DNA of 55,268 nucleotides from a filamentous cyanobacterium CCP3 (GTDB taxonomy: Bacteria > Cyanobacteriota > Cyanobacteriia > Phormidesmidales > Phormidesmidaceae). The notes beneath the pieces were generated by a model. It made no database searches, had not been told where the DNA came from, and worked only from the letters and a program-made list of their open reading frames with translations. Shown here in pieces: positions 17,501 to 26,499 of the stretch. Location of the stretch: positions 1 through 55,268 of the forward strand of contig PYGV01000009.1 in NCBI GenBank assembly GCA_003022385.1. Direction: 5' to 3'. Positions within the stretch are counted from its first letter, which is position 1, and each line of letters opens with the position of its first letter. Position numbers and translations under genes: made by a program.

Positions 17501-19219
17501 TTTGGGGTAACTCCCGAGTACCTGATGCATGCCGACCAGATTGAAATCAAGCTAGCCCAGGGGGCCAAGCCTGGGGAAGGGGGCCAGCTGCCCGGCAAGA
17601 AAGTCAGCCCCTACATTGCCATGCTGCGCCGTTCCAAGCCCGGCGTGGCCCTGATCTCGCCGCCGCCCCACCACGACATCTACTCCATTGAAGACCTGGC
17701 CCAGCTGATCTTTGATTTGCACCAGATCAACCCCAGGGCGGGGGTGTCGGTGAAGCTGGTGTCAGAAGTTGGCATTGGCACGATCGCCGCCGGGGTGGCC
17801 AAAGCCAACGCCGATGTCATTCAGGTGTCGGGCCACGATGGCGGCACCGGGGCTTCGCCGCTCAGTTCGATCAAGCACGCCGGGGTGCCCTGGGAACTGG
17901 GCCTGACTGAAGTGCACAAGGTGCTGATGGACAACGAGCTGCGCGATCGCGTCACCCTGCGCGTCGACGGCGGCCTCAAAACCGGCTGGGATGTGGTCAT
18001 GGGCGCGCTAATGGGGGCCGAGGAATTTGGCTTTGGCTCCATCGCCATGATTGCCGAGGGCTGCATTATGGCGCGGGTCTGCCACACCAACAACTGCCCG
18101 GTGGGCGTCGCCACCCAAAAAGAAGAGCTGCGCCAGCGGTTTACCGGCGTGCCCGAGCATGTGGTCAACTTCTTCTATTACATTGCCGAAGAGGTGCGAT
18201 CGCTGCTGGCCCGATTGGGCTATACCTCGCTACTCGATATCGTCGGACGAGCCGATCTGCTCAAGCCCCGCGCCGGAGTATCTTTGGCCAAGACCAGCGG
18301 ACTAGATTTGACCACCCTGATGGCTCTGCCCGACGGGCGCGGCGATCGCGCCTGGCTCAAGCACGAGGCCATCCATAGCAATGGTCCCGTACTCGACGAC
18401 GACATCCTGGCTGATGCCGATATTCAACAGGCCATTCAAACCCAGGGCAGTGCCACTAAGACCTATACCGTGGTCAACACCGATCGCACCATTGGCGCTC
18501 GAGTCGCTGGGGCGATCGCCGAAAAGTACGGCAACTCAGGCTTTGAGGGGCAGCTCAACCTCACCTTTGAAGGCAGCGCTGGTCAAAGCTTTGGGGCTTT
18601 TAACCTCCCCGGTATGACCCTGACCCTCATCGGCGAGTCGAATGACTACGTCGGCAAAGGCATGCACGGCGGCGAAATCGTAGTTAAGCCCCCGGCAGGT
18701 GTTACCTATAACCCTTCAACCAATGTCATTGTGGGCAACACCTGTCTCTATGGGGCAACTGGCGGCACCCTGTACGCGCTGGGCACCGCTGGAGAGCGGT
18801 TCGCGGTTCGCAACTCTAAGGGCCAGGCCGTGATCGAAGGAGCCGGGGATCACTGCTGCGAATACATGACTGGCGGCGTAGTCGTGGTGCTGGGGCCGGT
18901 AGGGCGCAACGTGGGCGCTGGCATGACCGGCGGCCTCGGCTACTTCCTAGACGAAGACGGCCGGTTCCCCGTGCGGGTCAACCCCGAAATTGTTAAGGTT
19001 CAGCGGGTCATCACCCCCGCCGGAGAAGCCCAGCTGAAAGCTCTAATCGAGGCCCACCTGGCCCACACGGGTAGCCCTAAGGCTGAGCAAATCTTGGCCA
19101 ACTGGAGCGACTACCTGCCCAAGTTCTGGCAGGTAGTACCGCCCTCTGAGGCCGATACGCCGGAGGCCAATCCCGACACGACCAGCGCCGAGAAGATCCT
19201 AAGCTCCAGTCAGTCGTAG
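14537..19219 (+). CDS. glsF: Ferredoxin-dependent glutamate synthase (Fd-GOGAT)
   Basis: Makes two glutamates from glutamine and 2-oxoglutarate with electrons from ferredoxin, the second half of the GS-GOGAT cycle. The 1560-residue protein starts at GTG 14537 and has a 29-residue propeptide ending RDA before Cys30, the N-terminal nucleophile of the glutaminase domain (ACGVGF). [19 protein letters not shown] is the ferredoxin-type variant; NADH-type enzymes have EHRGACG. The FMN domain has [16 protein letters not shown] and [11 protein letters not shown], and the 3Fe-4S ligands are [12 protein letters not shown]. The C-terminal beta-helix has GGxxGG repeats ([31 protein letters not shown]). 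Length is normal and no small-subunit gene follows, as expected for the one-subunit enzyme. Also called gltS in cyanobacteria. Confidence 0.95.
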   Translation: MNQPYQPRQHTRSEWPNWGPKSLVEERDACGVGFLADRQNRSSHDLVLKALAALDCMEHRGGRCADQDSGDGAGVMTAIPWAVLNRWAEAQGHGSLESDCTGVAMMFLPNHEGAAAFVRDTFDQVVEAEGLQAIGWRIVPVRPEVLGALAKQYQPRIEQLIMTAATETGANLERRLYLVRRQVLHLVANAVANPGTLEADLVAGLQEFYVCSCSCRTIVYKGMVRSAVLAAFYTDLRDPDYVSSFAVYHRRFSTNTMPKWPLAHPMRLLGHNGEINTLVGNINWMVARQADLYHPVWGDRFELLKPIVNADNSDSANLDNVMELLVRSGRSPQEALMMMVPEAYNNQPELDTYPEITDFYEYYSGLQEPWDGPALIVFSDGTQVGATLDRNGLRPARYVVTKDDLLMVSSEAGVLNIAPEDILEKGRLGPGQMIAVDLHSQEILKNWAIKQRVATRHPYGQWLKANRAELQPQLFREATLYPSDDLLRQQSAFGYTLEDVDMIIQDMAAQGKEPTFCMGDDTPHAVLSEKPHLLYDYFKQRFAQVTNPAIDPLRERLVMSLATQLGTQGNLLDEQPEYARLLKLESPVINEVELEQMHASGFATVTLSTLYSIIDGPAGLKKAVEALCDRADEAVKAGKTILVLSDRVDDQGNPAPLSAETSYIPPLLATGAVHHHLIRNGLRMRTSLVVDTAQCWSTHHFACLIGYGASAVCPYLALESVRHWWNDSRTQKLMETGKLPVTTLNGAQDNFRKAVDAGLLKILSKMGISLITSYRGAQIFEAIGIGSDLLDLAFRGTTSRLGGISLSDLAQETIRFHQRAFPELSAKRLQNMGFVQSRPSGEYHMNNPAMSKLLHKAVADRQYDHYELYRAQLENRPITALRDLLDFESDREPISVDEVESVETIMRRFCTGGMSLGALSREAHEVLAIAMNRIGGKSNSGEGGEDPVRFTVLSDVDGNGNSPTFPHLRGLRNGDTASSAIKQVASGRFGVTPEYLMHADQIEIKLAQGAKPGEGGQLPGKKVSPYIAMLRRSKPGVALISPPPHHDIYSIEDLAQLIFDLHQINPRAGVSVKLVSEVGIGTIAAGVAKANADVIQVSGHDGGTGASPLSSIKHAGVPWELGLTEVHKVLMDNELRDRVTLRVDGGLKTGWDVVMGALMGAEEFGFGSIAMIAEGCIMARVCHTNNCPVGVATQKEELRQRFTGVPEHVVNFFYYIAEEVRSLLARLGYTSLLDIVGRADLLKPRAGVSLAKTSGLDLTTLMALPDGRGDRAWLKHEAIHSNGPVLDDDILADADIQQAIQTQGSATKTYTVVNTDRTIGARVAGAIAEKYGNSGFEGQLNLTFEGSAGQSFGAFNLPGMTLTLIGESNDYVGKGMHGGEIVVKPPAGVTYNPSTNVIVGNTCLYGATGGTLYALGTAGERFAVRNSKGQAVIEGAGDHCCEYMTGGVVVVLGPVGRNVGAGMTGGLGYFLDEDGRFPVRVNPEIVKVQRVITPAGEAQLKALIEAHLAHTGSPKAEQILANWSDYLPKFWQVVPPSEADTPEANPDTTSAEKILSSSQS

Positions 19220-19548
19220 TCAGACTGGGCTAAGCCGAATTAGGCATAGAGCCAAGCAGGTAAGGAACCTGAGGGGGTGGAGCGAGAATAACGGGAGGAA
19301 TAGCTCTTTTTCTCGAACCCAAACCCTCTCAGTGCTCGGGCCTGGTATCCCCATGTGCTACAGTTAATCTTTGGTCATGGCACGTCGTCAGTGGCGAATG
19401 CCGGTGCGGGCAGAGTGTCTGGTGGGCAAGTGCCGCCGTATCTGCTGATTTGGTTCGGGCAGATGGCGCCTCCCAACGTTGGAAAACCCTACGTAACTGC
19501 CATTCTTTGTTTGCTGATCACACCTGCCCTGTTGTCTGAGGTTATTGA
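19220..19548. other. 329-bp spacer after Fd-GOGAT
   Basis: No gene recognised. A long-range inverted repeat CTGAGGGGGT (near 19269) / ACCCTCTCAG (near 19323) could enclose about 45 nt, with CTTTTTCTC inside, and may help end the Fd-GOGAT transcript. The undecamer CCCTACGTAAC appears both here (near 19487) and in the next small gene (near 19583). Confidence 0.35.
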
Positions 19549-19728
19549 ATGTCTAAGCGTCGCAATCCTAAAAAAGAAAAAGCCCTACGTAACCAGGCTT
19601 ATGCCCGCAAGTTTCGCAAGAAGCGCTCCGGCAATCAGCGGTTCTTCCGTCGCAACAACTCTGGCGCTACCGATGAAGAGGGTAGCGAAGATAAAGAGAG
19701 TAGCGATTATTCCAGCAATAACAGCTAA
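19549..19728 (+). CDS. Small charged protein, 59 aa, basic head and acidic Ser-rich tail
   Basis: A clean frame from ATG 19549 to TAA 19726-19728 encodes 59 residues. It begins MSKRRNPKKEKALRNQAYAR and continues FRKKRSGNQRFFRRNN, then turns acidic and serine-rich (DEEGSEDKESSDYSSNNS). About 17 Lys/Arg lie in the first 37 residues. GAGG lies 7-8 nt before the ATG as a plausible ribosome site. The N-terminus resembles small conserved hypothetical proteins of cyanobacteria. The basic part suggests RNA or ribosome binding, which is inference. It is convergent with the flavoprotein gene, 16 bp away. Confidence 0.7.
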   Translation: MSKRRNPKKEKALRNQAYARKFRKKRSGNQRFFRRNNSGATDEEGSEDKESSDYSSNNS

Positions 19729-19744
19729 GTCAGCCCAAGAACGC

Positions 19745-20818
19745 TTATCCGCTCAGGGCTTTGTCCAGGGCAGCCGCGGCGGCATGACCGGAGGCGATCG
19801 CTCCTTCTACATTTCCTCCGTTGCACCAGTCGCCGCAGCCTACCAAGTTCGGCAATGCGGGATTGCTCAAGAGTGAGGCACCCAAAGCCTGGCGCACAAA
19901 CCCGTAGCGCCATCGATGGACTTGCCTCCACCGGGGGGAAAGCATCCAGGCCGCTAAGGTTGCCGCCTCTGCCAGCAGCGCTTGCCCTAAGGGTTCAAGG
20001 TCGCTTTGATCTAGAGAATTAGCCGCGAACGCCGGGCTACTGTGAATCACAACCACCGGTTCCTGTGGATCGGTGCGCTTGCTGCTGTCTAAAGCTACCC
20101 ACCGCCAGGTTGGGTGGGCATCACTAGAAACTAGCCAGCCGCCTGAGCCAGTTTGCCCAGGCAAACGAGCCAATGCCCCTGGGCCATAGACTGCCATAAC
20201 CGTGATCACAGCGTCGTAGACAACCGATGAAAGCTGACCCAGTAGCGCTTGCACCTCTGCACTGGCCTGGGCGGCCCTGTGCACTAGCGCAGCCGCCTGA
20301 GGTGCAGGAATAGCCACGACCAGTCCCCTGGCGGTGAATGCTCTGGGCTGTCCGGCTGCTCCTAAAGCGTCTCCCTCAACCTGCCAGCCCTGAGATAGCG
20401 GGGTTATAGCCGTAGCTCGCCACTGCCGGTGAATAGTCAACCCTGGTGCCAAAGCTTTAGCAATTGAACTCATTCCCTGAGAAGCGGTGTAGAGCTTAGC
20501 TGTTGCCGTAGCTTTTAGCTCCCCATCGGCTCCAAGCTCAAAGCTCTCTGGCTGCCAGGGCTGAAGAATACCTGCGGCTACCAGGTCAGCGATAAGGCCA
20601 AGGTTTGAGTGATGACTGGGAGCATGATTTGAGTCTTCAGAGAGCTGCAGGTAGCGACAGCCGTGGTCTATAGCCGTACTGCCAATCCGGCGGGTTGCGA
20701 GCCGCCCCCCCAGCCCCCGCGACTTATCGACCACCACAACCCGGTAGCCCGCCTGGTGCAGCACCTGGGCCGCCGTCAGCCCGCTTAGCCCTGCCCCAAT
20801 CACCACCACATCTTCCAT
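19745..20818 (-). CDS. FAD-dependent amine-oxidase/renalase-like oxidoreductase
   Basis: The 357-residue protein starts with the dinucleotide-binding motif VVVIGAGLSGLTAAQVLHQAGYRVVVVDKSRGLGGRLATRR, which is Rossmann plus the GGR motif of amine-oxidase-type flavoproteins. It continues with AIDHGCRYLQL and closes with LVGCGDWCNGGNVEGAIASGHAAA, the C-terminal FAD-contacting motif. This pattern fits the renalase-like NAD(P)/FAD oxidoreductases of cyanobacteria and plants. The substrate is unknown. Start is ATG 20818, because AGGAG lies 8-10 nt upstream; the longer frame to 20860 adds MGQRRHDKIPGETG across that ribosome site. Divergent from the YaaW-like gene with a 100-bp gap. Confidence 0.85.
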   Translation of the reverse strand: MEDVVVIGAGLSGLTAAQVLHQAGYRVVVVDKSRGLGGRLATRRIGSTAIDHGCRYLQLSEDSNHAPSHHSNLGLIADLVAAGILQPWQPESFELGADGELKATATAKLYTASQGMSSIAKALAPGLTIHRQWRATAITPLSQGWQVEGDALGAAGQPRAFTARGLVVAIPAPQAAALVHRAAQASAEVQALLGQLSSVVYDAVITVMAVYGPGALARLPGQTGSGGWLVSSDAHPTWRWVALDSSKRTDPQEPVVVIHSSPAFAANSLDQSDLEPLGQALLAEAATLAAWMLSPRWRQVHRWRYGFVRQALGASLLSNPALPNLVGCGDWCNGGNVEGAIASGHAAAAALDKALSG

Positions 20819-20918
20819 ACCGGTTTCTCCTGGAATTTTGTCGTGTCGCCGTTGCCCCACATCCTATCTTGGGGAATTGTGTAAAAATGTAAGACAGTTT
20901 TTAAAACGGTGACCCCCG

Positions 20919-21785
20919 GTGGATGAGCTGCGGTCTGCCCTGGAGCTAGCGACAGATGACGAACTCTTGGCCCTGACAGACATGTTGTTTCGGCCTCGAT
21001 TTAACCCGTTAGACTATTTGCAAAATGCCGACCCGCTAACCGTTCAGAGCGGGACCCGGCAGCAGTGGCTCGACCGTCTAGAGCAGCGCTTTCGGTTTTT
21101 AGCCGCCGACGGGCTGACGGTCATCCACGGCCATAGCCAGCGAGTCACCTACCGTCAGGCGCTGGTTCAAGTCTGCCACTACCTCAAGCTACCCTACGCC
21201 AAGGCCTGGTCTACTGACGACCTGGAGGCAGAGGTCTTTCTGCACCTGCTGCGCAGCAACTGGAAGAAGCTGCCTCAGGTTGAGCGCGATCGCCTTCAGC
21301 AGTCTCTAAAGCAGTCTTTAGCCGGTTCGGCTCAGTTTGAGTCCCTGCCGCTTGCCCTGCAGTCCAATCCTCTGGGGCTACTGGCCAAGGGCAGCAGTGC
21401 TGTAGCCGTCAGCGCCGTGCTGCGGCCCTGGCTCCTGCAGCAAATTGCCCGACAGATGGCCTTTCATCTGGCCCGTTACGAGGTTGCTCGTCAGGCGATG
21501 ATAAGGGGTGGCGGTACGGTCATCGCTCAAATTCACCAGCGGTTCGCCCTGCAGATGGCATCCCGGGGGGTGGCCGTCAACGCCGCTCGCTACGGAGCTA
21601 CCCGGGCCGTTTTTTCGGTGCTGGGGCCGGCTCTGTGGGGCTGGTTTCTGGCTGATTTGGGCTGGCGGGCCGTGGCCACCAACTACGGTCGGGTTATTCC
21701 AGTGGTGTTTACCCTGGCCCAGATTCGCCTGACCCGATCGCTTGAAGCTCAATCTTTTGAAGAGTGGGAACTGGCCCCAGGGTAA
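20919..21785 (+). CDS. YaaW/UPF0174-family protein
   Basis: The 288-residue protein starts at GTG 20919 (reading VDELRSAL). Its order of features matches E. coli YaaW: an N-terminal helix with DDELLALTDMLF, a central LLRSNWKKLPQVERDRL (compare NTWKK in YaaW), a Gly/Ala-rich hydrophobic stretch (about 220-255, SVLGPALWGWFLADLGW) and a C-terminal VIPVVFTLAQIRL (compare IPAVLQIACLR). One or two membrane-associated helices are possible near the C-terminus. YaaW has no established biochemical role. Together with the following J-domain and DUF3143 genes on the same strand it forms a probable three-gene unit. Confidence 0.75.
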   Translation: MDELRSALELATDDELLALTDMLFRPRFNPLDYLQNADPLTVQSGTRQQWLDRLEQRFRFLAADGLTVIHGHSQRVTYRQALVQVCHYLKLPYAKAWSTDDLEAEVFLHLLRSNWKKLPQVERDRLQQSLKQSLAGSAQFESLPLALQSNPLGLLAKGSSAVAVSAVLRPWLLQQIARQMAFHLARYEVARQAMIRGGGTVIAQIHQRFALQMASRGVAVNAARYGATRAVFSVLGPALWGWFLADLGWRAVATNYGRVIPVVFTLAQIRLTRSLEAQSFEEWELAPG

Positions 21786-21833
21786 TGGTTCCTGGCCCCT
21801 GCCCTTTGCCAACCGCCCTGCCAGTGGGATGCT

Positions 21834-22463
21834 ATGCCTGATTCAAACCCAAAGACTAAAACCCACTACGACCAGTTGGGGGTCAAGCCAACCGCTAGCC
21901 CCCAGCAGATTCGACGTGCCTTTCGTGACCTGAGCAAGCTCTACCATCCCGATACAACTGAGCTACCGGCCGCTGAAGCCACCGAGAAATTTCAGCAGCT
22001 CAACGATGCCTATGCTATTCTCAGCAGCCCCGATCGCCGCTGGGCCTACGATCAGCAGGTGGGCTACTCCCGCATTTCGGTTATGCAGCCCCTAGAGCCG
22101 CTGCGGCAATCTCCAGTCGCTGCGCAGCGGCGTGAGCCTGCCAACATGTACCTCGACCCCACCGATCGCCCTCTCTCGGCGGGAGAGATTTTTGCTCTCT
22201 TTATTTTGGGGCTTACCTTTGTGGCCTGCCTGGCCCTCGTTATCACCGTTAGTCTCACCCGTGGTGAGTATGCGGCTAAGCTGGTGGGGCCAGACCTAGG
22301 CCCAAATTTAGAAACTCCGCTTGAGCAGTCCATTCCCAATGTTGAAGTGTCCGCCGCTTCCCAGACCCACTATTCAGAACTACTCCCCGAAGCGGCGCCT
22401 GCGCTTCCTACCGAGCGGAGAGATATACATCCCTCGGCTGCTTCGCCACCGAAATGGCTGTAG
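21834..22463 (+). CDS. Membrane-anchored J-domain (DnaJ-like) co-chaperone
   Basis: The 209-residue protein has an N-terminal J-domain (about 10-75): HYDQLGVKPTASPQQIRRAFRDLSKLYHPDTT with the essential HPD at 38-40, KFQQLNDAYAILSSPDRRWAYD. It lacks the Gly/Phe, zinc-finger and C-terminal substrate domains of DnaJ. A single hydrophobic helix at about 117-139 (GEIFALFILGLTFVACLALVIT) would anchor it with the J-domain in the cytosol; the tail is probably disordered. It would recruit and stimulate an Hsp70 at the membrane. 48 bp separate it from the YaaW-like gene and 56 bp from DUF3143. Confidence 0.88.
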   Translation: MPDSNPKTKTHYDQLGVKPTASPQQIRRAFRDLSKLYHPDTTELPAAEATEKFQQLNDAYAILSSPDRRWAYDQQVGYSRISVMQPLEPLRQSPVAAQRREPANMYLDPTDRPLSAGEIFALFILGLTFVACLALVITVSLTRGEYAAKLVGPDLGPNLETPLEQSIPNVEVSAASQTHYSELLPEAAPALPTERRDIHPSAASPPKWL

Positions 22464-22519
22464 CTCATCGATCGCTGTTGGCCCAACCCACTAATTTTGT
22501 ACTCGTTCCTTAACATCCT

Positions 22520-22792
22520 ATGGTACTTCCCTCAGCCGCTACGCCCCTCTACAACCATCCCCTGCCCGACATAGAAGTCTGGCTGCGTCAGCAGGGCTGC
22601 ACCCAGGACAGCGACGAACTCCACAGCTGGCACGTAGTACGTCCCCGCTGGGAAGCTGAGATTGTGCTCGAAACAGACTGCATTGTAGTGCGCTACATCA
22701 GCGCTGGGGCCGACGAAAAAGATATCCAGCGGGTATTCAAATATTCCCTCAGCCGCCAGGATTTAGAAGAAGCCATTTTCTCTGGCCCGTAA
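22520..22792 (+). CDS. DUF3143-family small protein
   Basis: The 90-residue protein has the family pattern LYNHPLPDIEVWLRQQGCTQD at the N-terminus, then WHVVRPRWEAEIVLETDCIVVRYI and a C-terminal RVFKYSLSRQDLEEAIFSGP. It is a soluble alpha/beta protein of unknown function, common in cyanobacteria and, as here, found next to a J-domain gene. ATG 22520 is the start. It is the last gene of the run, followed by about 260 bp with no gene before the tRNA. Confidence 0.85.
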   Translation: MVLPSAATPLYNHPLPDIEVWLRQQGCTQDSDELHSWHVVRPRWEAEIVLETDCIVVRYISAGADEKDIQRVFKYSLSRQDLEEAIFSGP

Positions 22793-23050
22793 TGGGCTAT
22801 GGCCATACACTCGACTGGAAGACCGCGTTGCGGGGCGATCGCAAAAACTTCGCCTACCGTTCACCAGTAGACTTTGATGCGATCGCGTGAGCGGCACTAG
22901 CGCAGCGTCAGGACTAAGATTAGGGGTGCCGTAGGTTGTTGGACCACGTTCGGTACAACGCCTTATTAACCCCAAGCGCTGACGACAGAAAGCGACCGAT
23001 GCCGCAAGGGCACGCCATCAAGCTCTACGCCTCTGGCGAGAGATATCATA

Positions 23051-23132
23051 TGCGGATGAAAGGACTTGAACCTTCACGTCCGAAGACACTAGAACCTAAA
23101 TCTAGCGCGTCTACCAATTCCGCCACATCCGC
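23051..23132 (-). tRNA. tRNA-Leu (anticodon UAG)
   Basis: The minus strand folds as a class II tRNA of 82 nt. The acceptor is GCGGATG (5' end at 23132) with CATCCGC and discriminator A (23051). The D-arm is GGCGGAATTGGTAGACGC, and the anticodon stem is CTAGA/TCTAG around loop TTTAGGT, giving anticodon UAG. A long variable arm (TGTCTTCGGACGT) and T-loop GGTTCAAGTCC follow. UAG reads CUA and, by wobble, other CUN leucine codons. CCA is not encoded. Confidence 0.95.
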
Positions 23133-23710
23133 TTCCGGCCTCCTAGCATAGCAAAGAAATGAGGACTGTGGAAACCCATTTTGTAGCATTGCCAAGTTGG
23201 CAGCCCTGAAACGCATTCCTAGTACCACGCTGGTTCAGCCTGGGCAGAGGGTGCAGAATATCTCTCGGAGAGGATGCCTATCCTGCGCTAACGAATCAAT
23301 TTGGCAGGGCCTTCTGAAGCACTCTGGATACTTGATGGTTCTTTATTCACCCGCTGCTTTGGCTGATTTTCCTACCAATCGCAGGCTGAAGAAGTGCAAA
23401 ACTCTAGCGAAACCGACGCATAAAAGTCCAAAAAACCAATAAGATGCTGCAAAACGTTGTATTGCCAAGCATCAGATAAGATGCCTTAACGCTATTGCTG
23501 ATTTAATAACAGGACAGAGTTAGCGCTGGACTTTAGCGCTAACATCGGCTGGAGGGCTATTTGCGGTAGGTTTATTTGGCAAGGTGCCAATTCTTCCGGA
23601 AACGGCTAACCGCTTTCGGTGGCTTTCGCTCTATGTGTCCATGGCGACTGAAAGGTTGGGTCGGGCCAGTAGGTTTGCCGACTAGGTCGCCCTGTCACGT
23701 CGGCATTGCG
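23133..23710. other. 578-bp region without a gene between rnhB and tRNA-Leu
   Basis: Short frames here have no ribosome sites or recognisable content. The only clear structure is the inverted repeat at 23519-23543. The promoter of tRNA-Leu should lie just right of 23132; no strong -10/-35 pair was seen. Confidence 0.4.
23519..23543 (-). terminator. Hairpin downstream of rnhB, possible terminator
   Basis: GTTAGCGCT (23519-23527) and AGCGCTAAC (23535-23543) form a perfect 9-bp stem with a 7-nt loop. On the minus strand it is followed by TCTGTCCTGTTATTAAATC, only moderately U-rich. It lies 170 bp beyond the rnhB stop. Confidence 0.4.
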
Positions 23711-24304
23711 TTAACCACAGCCCTTGAAAGATCGCCGGTGTTGGGGGGTTGGTCCCAGGGTTTGCAGGGCCAGTCGATGGGCGGCGCTACCGTAGCCTTT
23801 ATTGCGAGCGAGATGATAGCCGGGGTAGCGGCGATCGAGACGCACGATCAGGCGATCGCGCCAGACCTTAGCCAGAATGCTGGCGGCGGCTATCTCGGTA
23901 TGCAGGCGATCGCCCTGCACCACCGTTTGCTGCGGTAGCCCCAGGCTAGGAATTGGCTGATTGCCGTCTACTAGGCAGAGGTCGGGCTGCACGCTCAGGC
24001 GACGTAGCGCCCGAGTCATCGCCAAAAGACTGGCGTGAAGAATATTCAATCGTTCAATGTCGTAGACGGTGGCTAACCCTAGGGCATAATCGGTAGCCAG
24101 TGTCTGGATCGGTACCACCAGGCTCTCGCGCCGGGCTGGGCTTAGCCGCTTACTGTCAGTCACCCCCAGCGACTGGAGTTGCTCACAGGCGCTGGGTAGC
24201 AGCACTACCGCAGCCGCCACCACGGGGCCAAACAGGCACCCCCGACCCACCTCGTCTACCCCAGCTACTCTGATTGCCGGATCATGATTGGACTCCACCA
24301 GCAC
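23711..24304 (-). CDS. rnhB: Ribonuclease HII
   Basis: Cuts RNA in RNA-DNA hybrids and single ribonucleotides in DNA. The 197 residues hold the catalytic acids in VAGVDEVGRGCLFGPVVAAAV (D and E of DEVGRG), LCLVDGN and the fourth acid in KVWRDRL, plus VTDSKRLS and the closing HRRSFKGC. The GRG motif that senses the 2'-OH is intact. Start is GTG 24304, 11 nt after the rne stop, so the two are co-transcribed and probably translationally coupled; this rne-rnhB order is common in cyanobacteria. A second GTG at 24298 is an alternative. Confidence 0.95.
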   Translation of the reverse strand: MLVESNHDPAIRVAGVDEVGRGCLFGPVVAAAVVLLPSACEQLQSLGVTDSKRLSPARRESLVVPIQTLATDYALGLATVYDIERLNILHASLLAMTRALRRLSVQPDLCLVDGNQPIPSLGLPQQTVVQGDRLHTEIAAASILAKVWRDRLIVRLDRRYPGYHLARNKGYGSAAHRLALQTLGPTPQHRRSFKGCG

Positions 24305-24315
24305 CTGACTTGGAG

Positions 24316-26499
24316 TTACTCGTCGCCGCCGTCGTCGTCGCCATCCGCAGCGGAAGACCGACGGCGACGACGACGGCGAACGGTGCTGGTGGCTTCGATC
24401 TGGGGTTCAGGTGCCGCTTCGACAGAGCTGGGGGCGGCCGGGGTTTCAATGGCCGACTCAGGAATACCTGCGATCGCTTCTGGTTGTGCAGTTTGTGGCA
24501 GGGCGGCACCGCTGTCAGATAAATTATCGGGTAAATTGTCAGATTCCTGAGCTTTAGCGCGAGCCGCCCGGGTGCGCACTGTACGATTGGGGGATGGTTT
24601 GGACGACGGGATAGAATCTGCGATCGCCATTGACATCTCAGCGGGGGTTACAGGAGCCGCCATTGAGACTGCCGCTTCTTCGGGAGGCAAAACTGCTTCT
24701 GGCGGCGCCTGGCCTGGCAGTACCACCGATACCACCACATTGCGGGGGTCAGACACCTCTTGCGTTGACAGCACCATTGGCGAAATTCCCATCATCGCGT
24801 AGATGCGCTGCTCGTCGGGGGTCATTTCTACCGTTACCACCTGAGGTGCGGCAGCGGTCTTACGATTCCGGGATGGGTCACTTTGAGCATCGCTGCGGCC
24901 CCCAGTTCGCCCTCGGCCGCGAGGTGGCGCTTTATCGTCCTCAGCCTTGCCAATCACGACCGGTGCTACCGACTCAGCAGGCTCCTTCACCTCAAGATTA
25001 GGCCCTGGTCCTGCCTCTTTGACCACGGGCATATCTCTGCCATTGCTCCGCGTGGTGGGTAGGGGGTCACGACGGCGACGGCGGCGATTGTTGCCCCGCC
25101 CTGAGCGGTCCTGGTAGCTCGGGTGGTTAACCAGGTCAAGCTCCTGCAGATCGGGGCGACCATCCAGACTGTCTGTGTCTCCTAGGGGCGGTGCCAGCTG
25201 AGGAGCAGCCCCACCGCCAGAGGCCAGTGCCCGAGGGACATCTTGTCCGCTCTCGCTCAGACTGTCACCGGGCAGATGTACCAGGTGTCCCAGCCCGCCG
25301 CAGGTCGGACAGGGACGACCAAACAACTCATAAATATTTTGGCCCTGGCGCTTACGGGTCAGCTCAACCAGCCCTAACTCAGACAGCTGCGAAATTTGGG
25401 GCCGGGCCTTATCAGAACGCAGCGCTTTGGTGAAGTGCTCCAGCACCTGCAGCTTGTCGCGCCGGGAGTCCATGTCGATGAAGTCGACCACAATCACCCC
25501 AGCAATGTTGCGCAGACGCAGCTGACGAGCAATTTCGGTCGCCGCTTCGCAGTTGGTCCACAGCACCGTTTCGCGGGCGGTAGCCGAGCGTGTAAATGAA
25601 CCCGAGTTGACGTCAATAACCGTCAGCGCCTCAGTGCGCTCGATGATGATATAACCACCGGAGGGCAGGTCTACCCTGGGCTTGAGGGCTTCACGAATGG
25701 CCGCATTAACCCGAAAGTACTCCAGAATGGGAGTGCGCTCGCGGTGATGATCAATCAGTACCCCAGCCGGAACCTGGCCATCGCTCCAGTTGGCCAGATG
25801 CTGCTTCACCCGCTTCATACCGGTGCTGGAATCAGTCACAATGCGGTTGACGTCTGCGTTGTAGGCGTCGCGCAGCACCCGCTGAATGAAGTCATCATCG
25901 CGGTTGAGCAGGGCAGGGGGCCGAGTGGCTAGCGCCTGCTGCTGAATGCTCTCCCACTGCTTCTGCAATGTTTCCAAGTCTTCAATAATGGCATTTTCGC
26001 TAATGCCCTCGGCCTCGGTACGCACCAACAGCCCCATACCTGCGGGCTTCACTAAAATGGCCAGTGCGCGCAGGCGGTTGCGCTCGCTCTCGCTGCGAAT
26101 GCGCCGTGACAAATTAACCCCTCGTCCCGAGGGCATGAGCACCAGGTAGCGCCCTGGCAGACTGATGTTACCCGTCAGGCGAGGCCCCTTGTTGCCCGTA
26201 GGCTCTTTCATAATCTGCACCAGCACTTTTTGCTGGGGCACCACGAGTTCGGTAATGGAACCAGCGCTGCGCTTGAGCTTCAGGGGGCCTAGGTCAGTGA
26301 CGTGCATAAAGCCGTTGCGCTCACTGTCGCCGATATTGACGAAGGCGGCATCGATGCCGGGCAGCACGTTTTCTACTGTACCTAAATAAATGTCGCTAAC
26401 CTGGTGGCTACCTGTGGCCACAATCAGCTCTTGGATCTGATCTTCAGAAAAAACCGCAGCGATTCGGTTTTGCTCAGCAATAACAATCTGCTTCGGCAT
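24316..26499 (-). CDS. rne: Ribonuclease E/G, cyanobacterial type
   Basis: Main endonuclease of mRNA decay and rRNA processing. The 727 residues start MPKQIVIAEQNRIAAVF. An S1 domain (about 35-115) contains YLGTVENVLPGIDAAFVNIG. The DNase-I-like catalytic part has LTVIDVNSGSF and GVIVVDFIDM, the two Mg-binding aspartates, and CPTCGGLGH, the Zn-link-type cysteines, lies near 400. The remaining 320 residues are low-complexity (acidic, basic, Pro/Ala rich). The tail contains RRRRRRSSA, the cyanobacterial nonapeptide that binds polynucleotide phosphorylase, followed here by an acidic ADGDDDGGDE end. It is shorter than the enterobacterial enzyme, as usual for cyanobacteria. Preceded by a long AU-rich upstream region. 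Confidence 0.95.
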   Translation of the reverse strand: MPKQIVIAEQNRIAAVFSEDQIQELIVATGSHQVSDIYLGTVENVLPGIDAAFVNIGDSERNGFMHVTDLGPLKLKRSAGSITELVVPQQKVLVQIMKEPTGNKGPRLTGNISLPGRYLVLMPSGRGVNLSRRIRSESERNRLRALAILVKPAGMGLLVRTEAEGISENAIIEDLETLQKQWESIQQQALATRPPALLNRDDDFIQRVLRDAYNADVNRIVTDSSTGMKRVKQHLANWSDGQVPAGVLIDHHRERTPILEYFRVNAAIREALKPRVDLPSGGYIIIERTEALTVIDVNSGSFTRSATARETVLWTNCEAATEIARQLRLRNIAGVIVVDFIDMDSRRDKLQVLEHFTKALRSDKARPQISQLSELGLVELTRKRQGQNIYELFGRPCPTCGGLGHLVHLPGDSLSESGQDVPRALASGGGAAPQLAPPLGDTDSLDGRPDLQELDLVNHPSYQDRSGRGNNRRRRRRDPLPTTRSNGRDMPVVKEAGPGPNLEVKEPAESVAPVVIGKAEDDKAPPRGRGRTGGRSDAQSDPSRNRKTAAAPQVVTVEMTPDEQRIYAMMGISPMVLSTQEVSDPRNVVVSVVLPGQAPPEAVLPPEEAAVSMAAPVTPAEMSMAIADSIPSSKPSPNRTVRTRAARAKAQESDNLPDNLSDSGAALPQTAQPEAIAGIPESAIETPAAPSSVEAAPEPQIEATSTVRRRRRRRSSAADGDDDGGDE

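Noticed and set aside
19355-19876. 173-codon plus frame after Fd-GOGAT
   Set aside because: It overlaps the better 59-residue gene in another frame and runs into the flavoprotein gene on the opposite strand; its product is low-complexity.
22793-23050. A second RNA gene next to tRNA-Leu
   Set aside because: HIP1 sites give apparent pairing, but no tRNA, tmRNA or RNase P motif was found.
23197-23442. 81-codon plus frame in the rnhB-tRNA gap
   Set aside because: No ribosome site, no recognisable motif and unlike local codon use.
23576-23938. 120-codon plus frame overlapping rnhB
   Set aside because: Mostly antisense to rnhB, whose motifs are complete.
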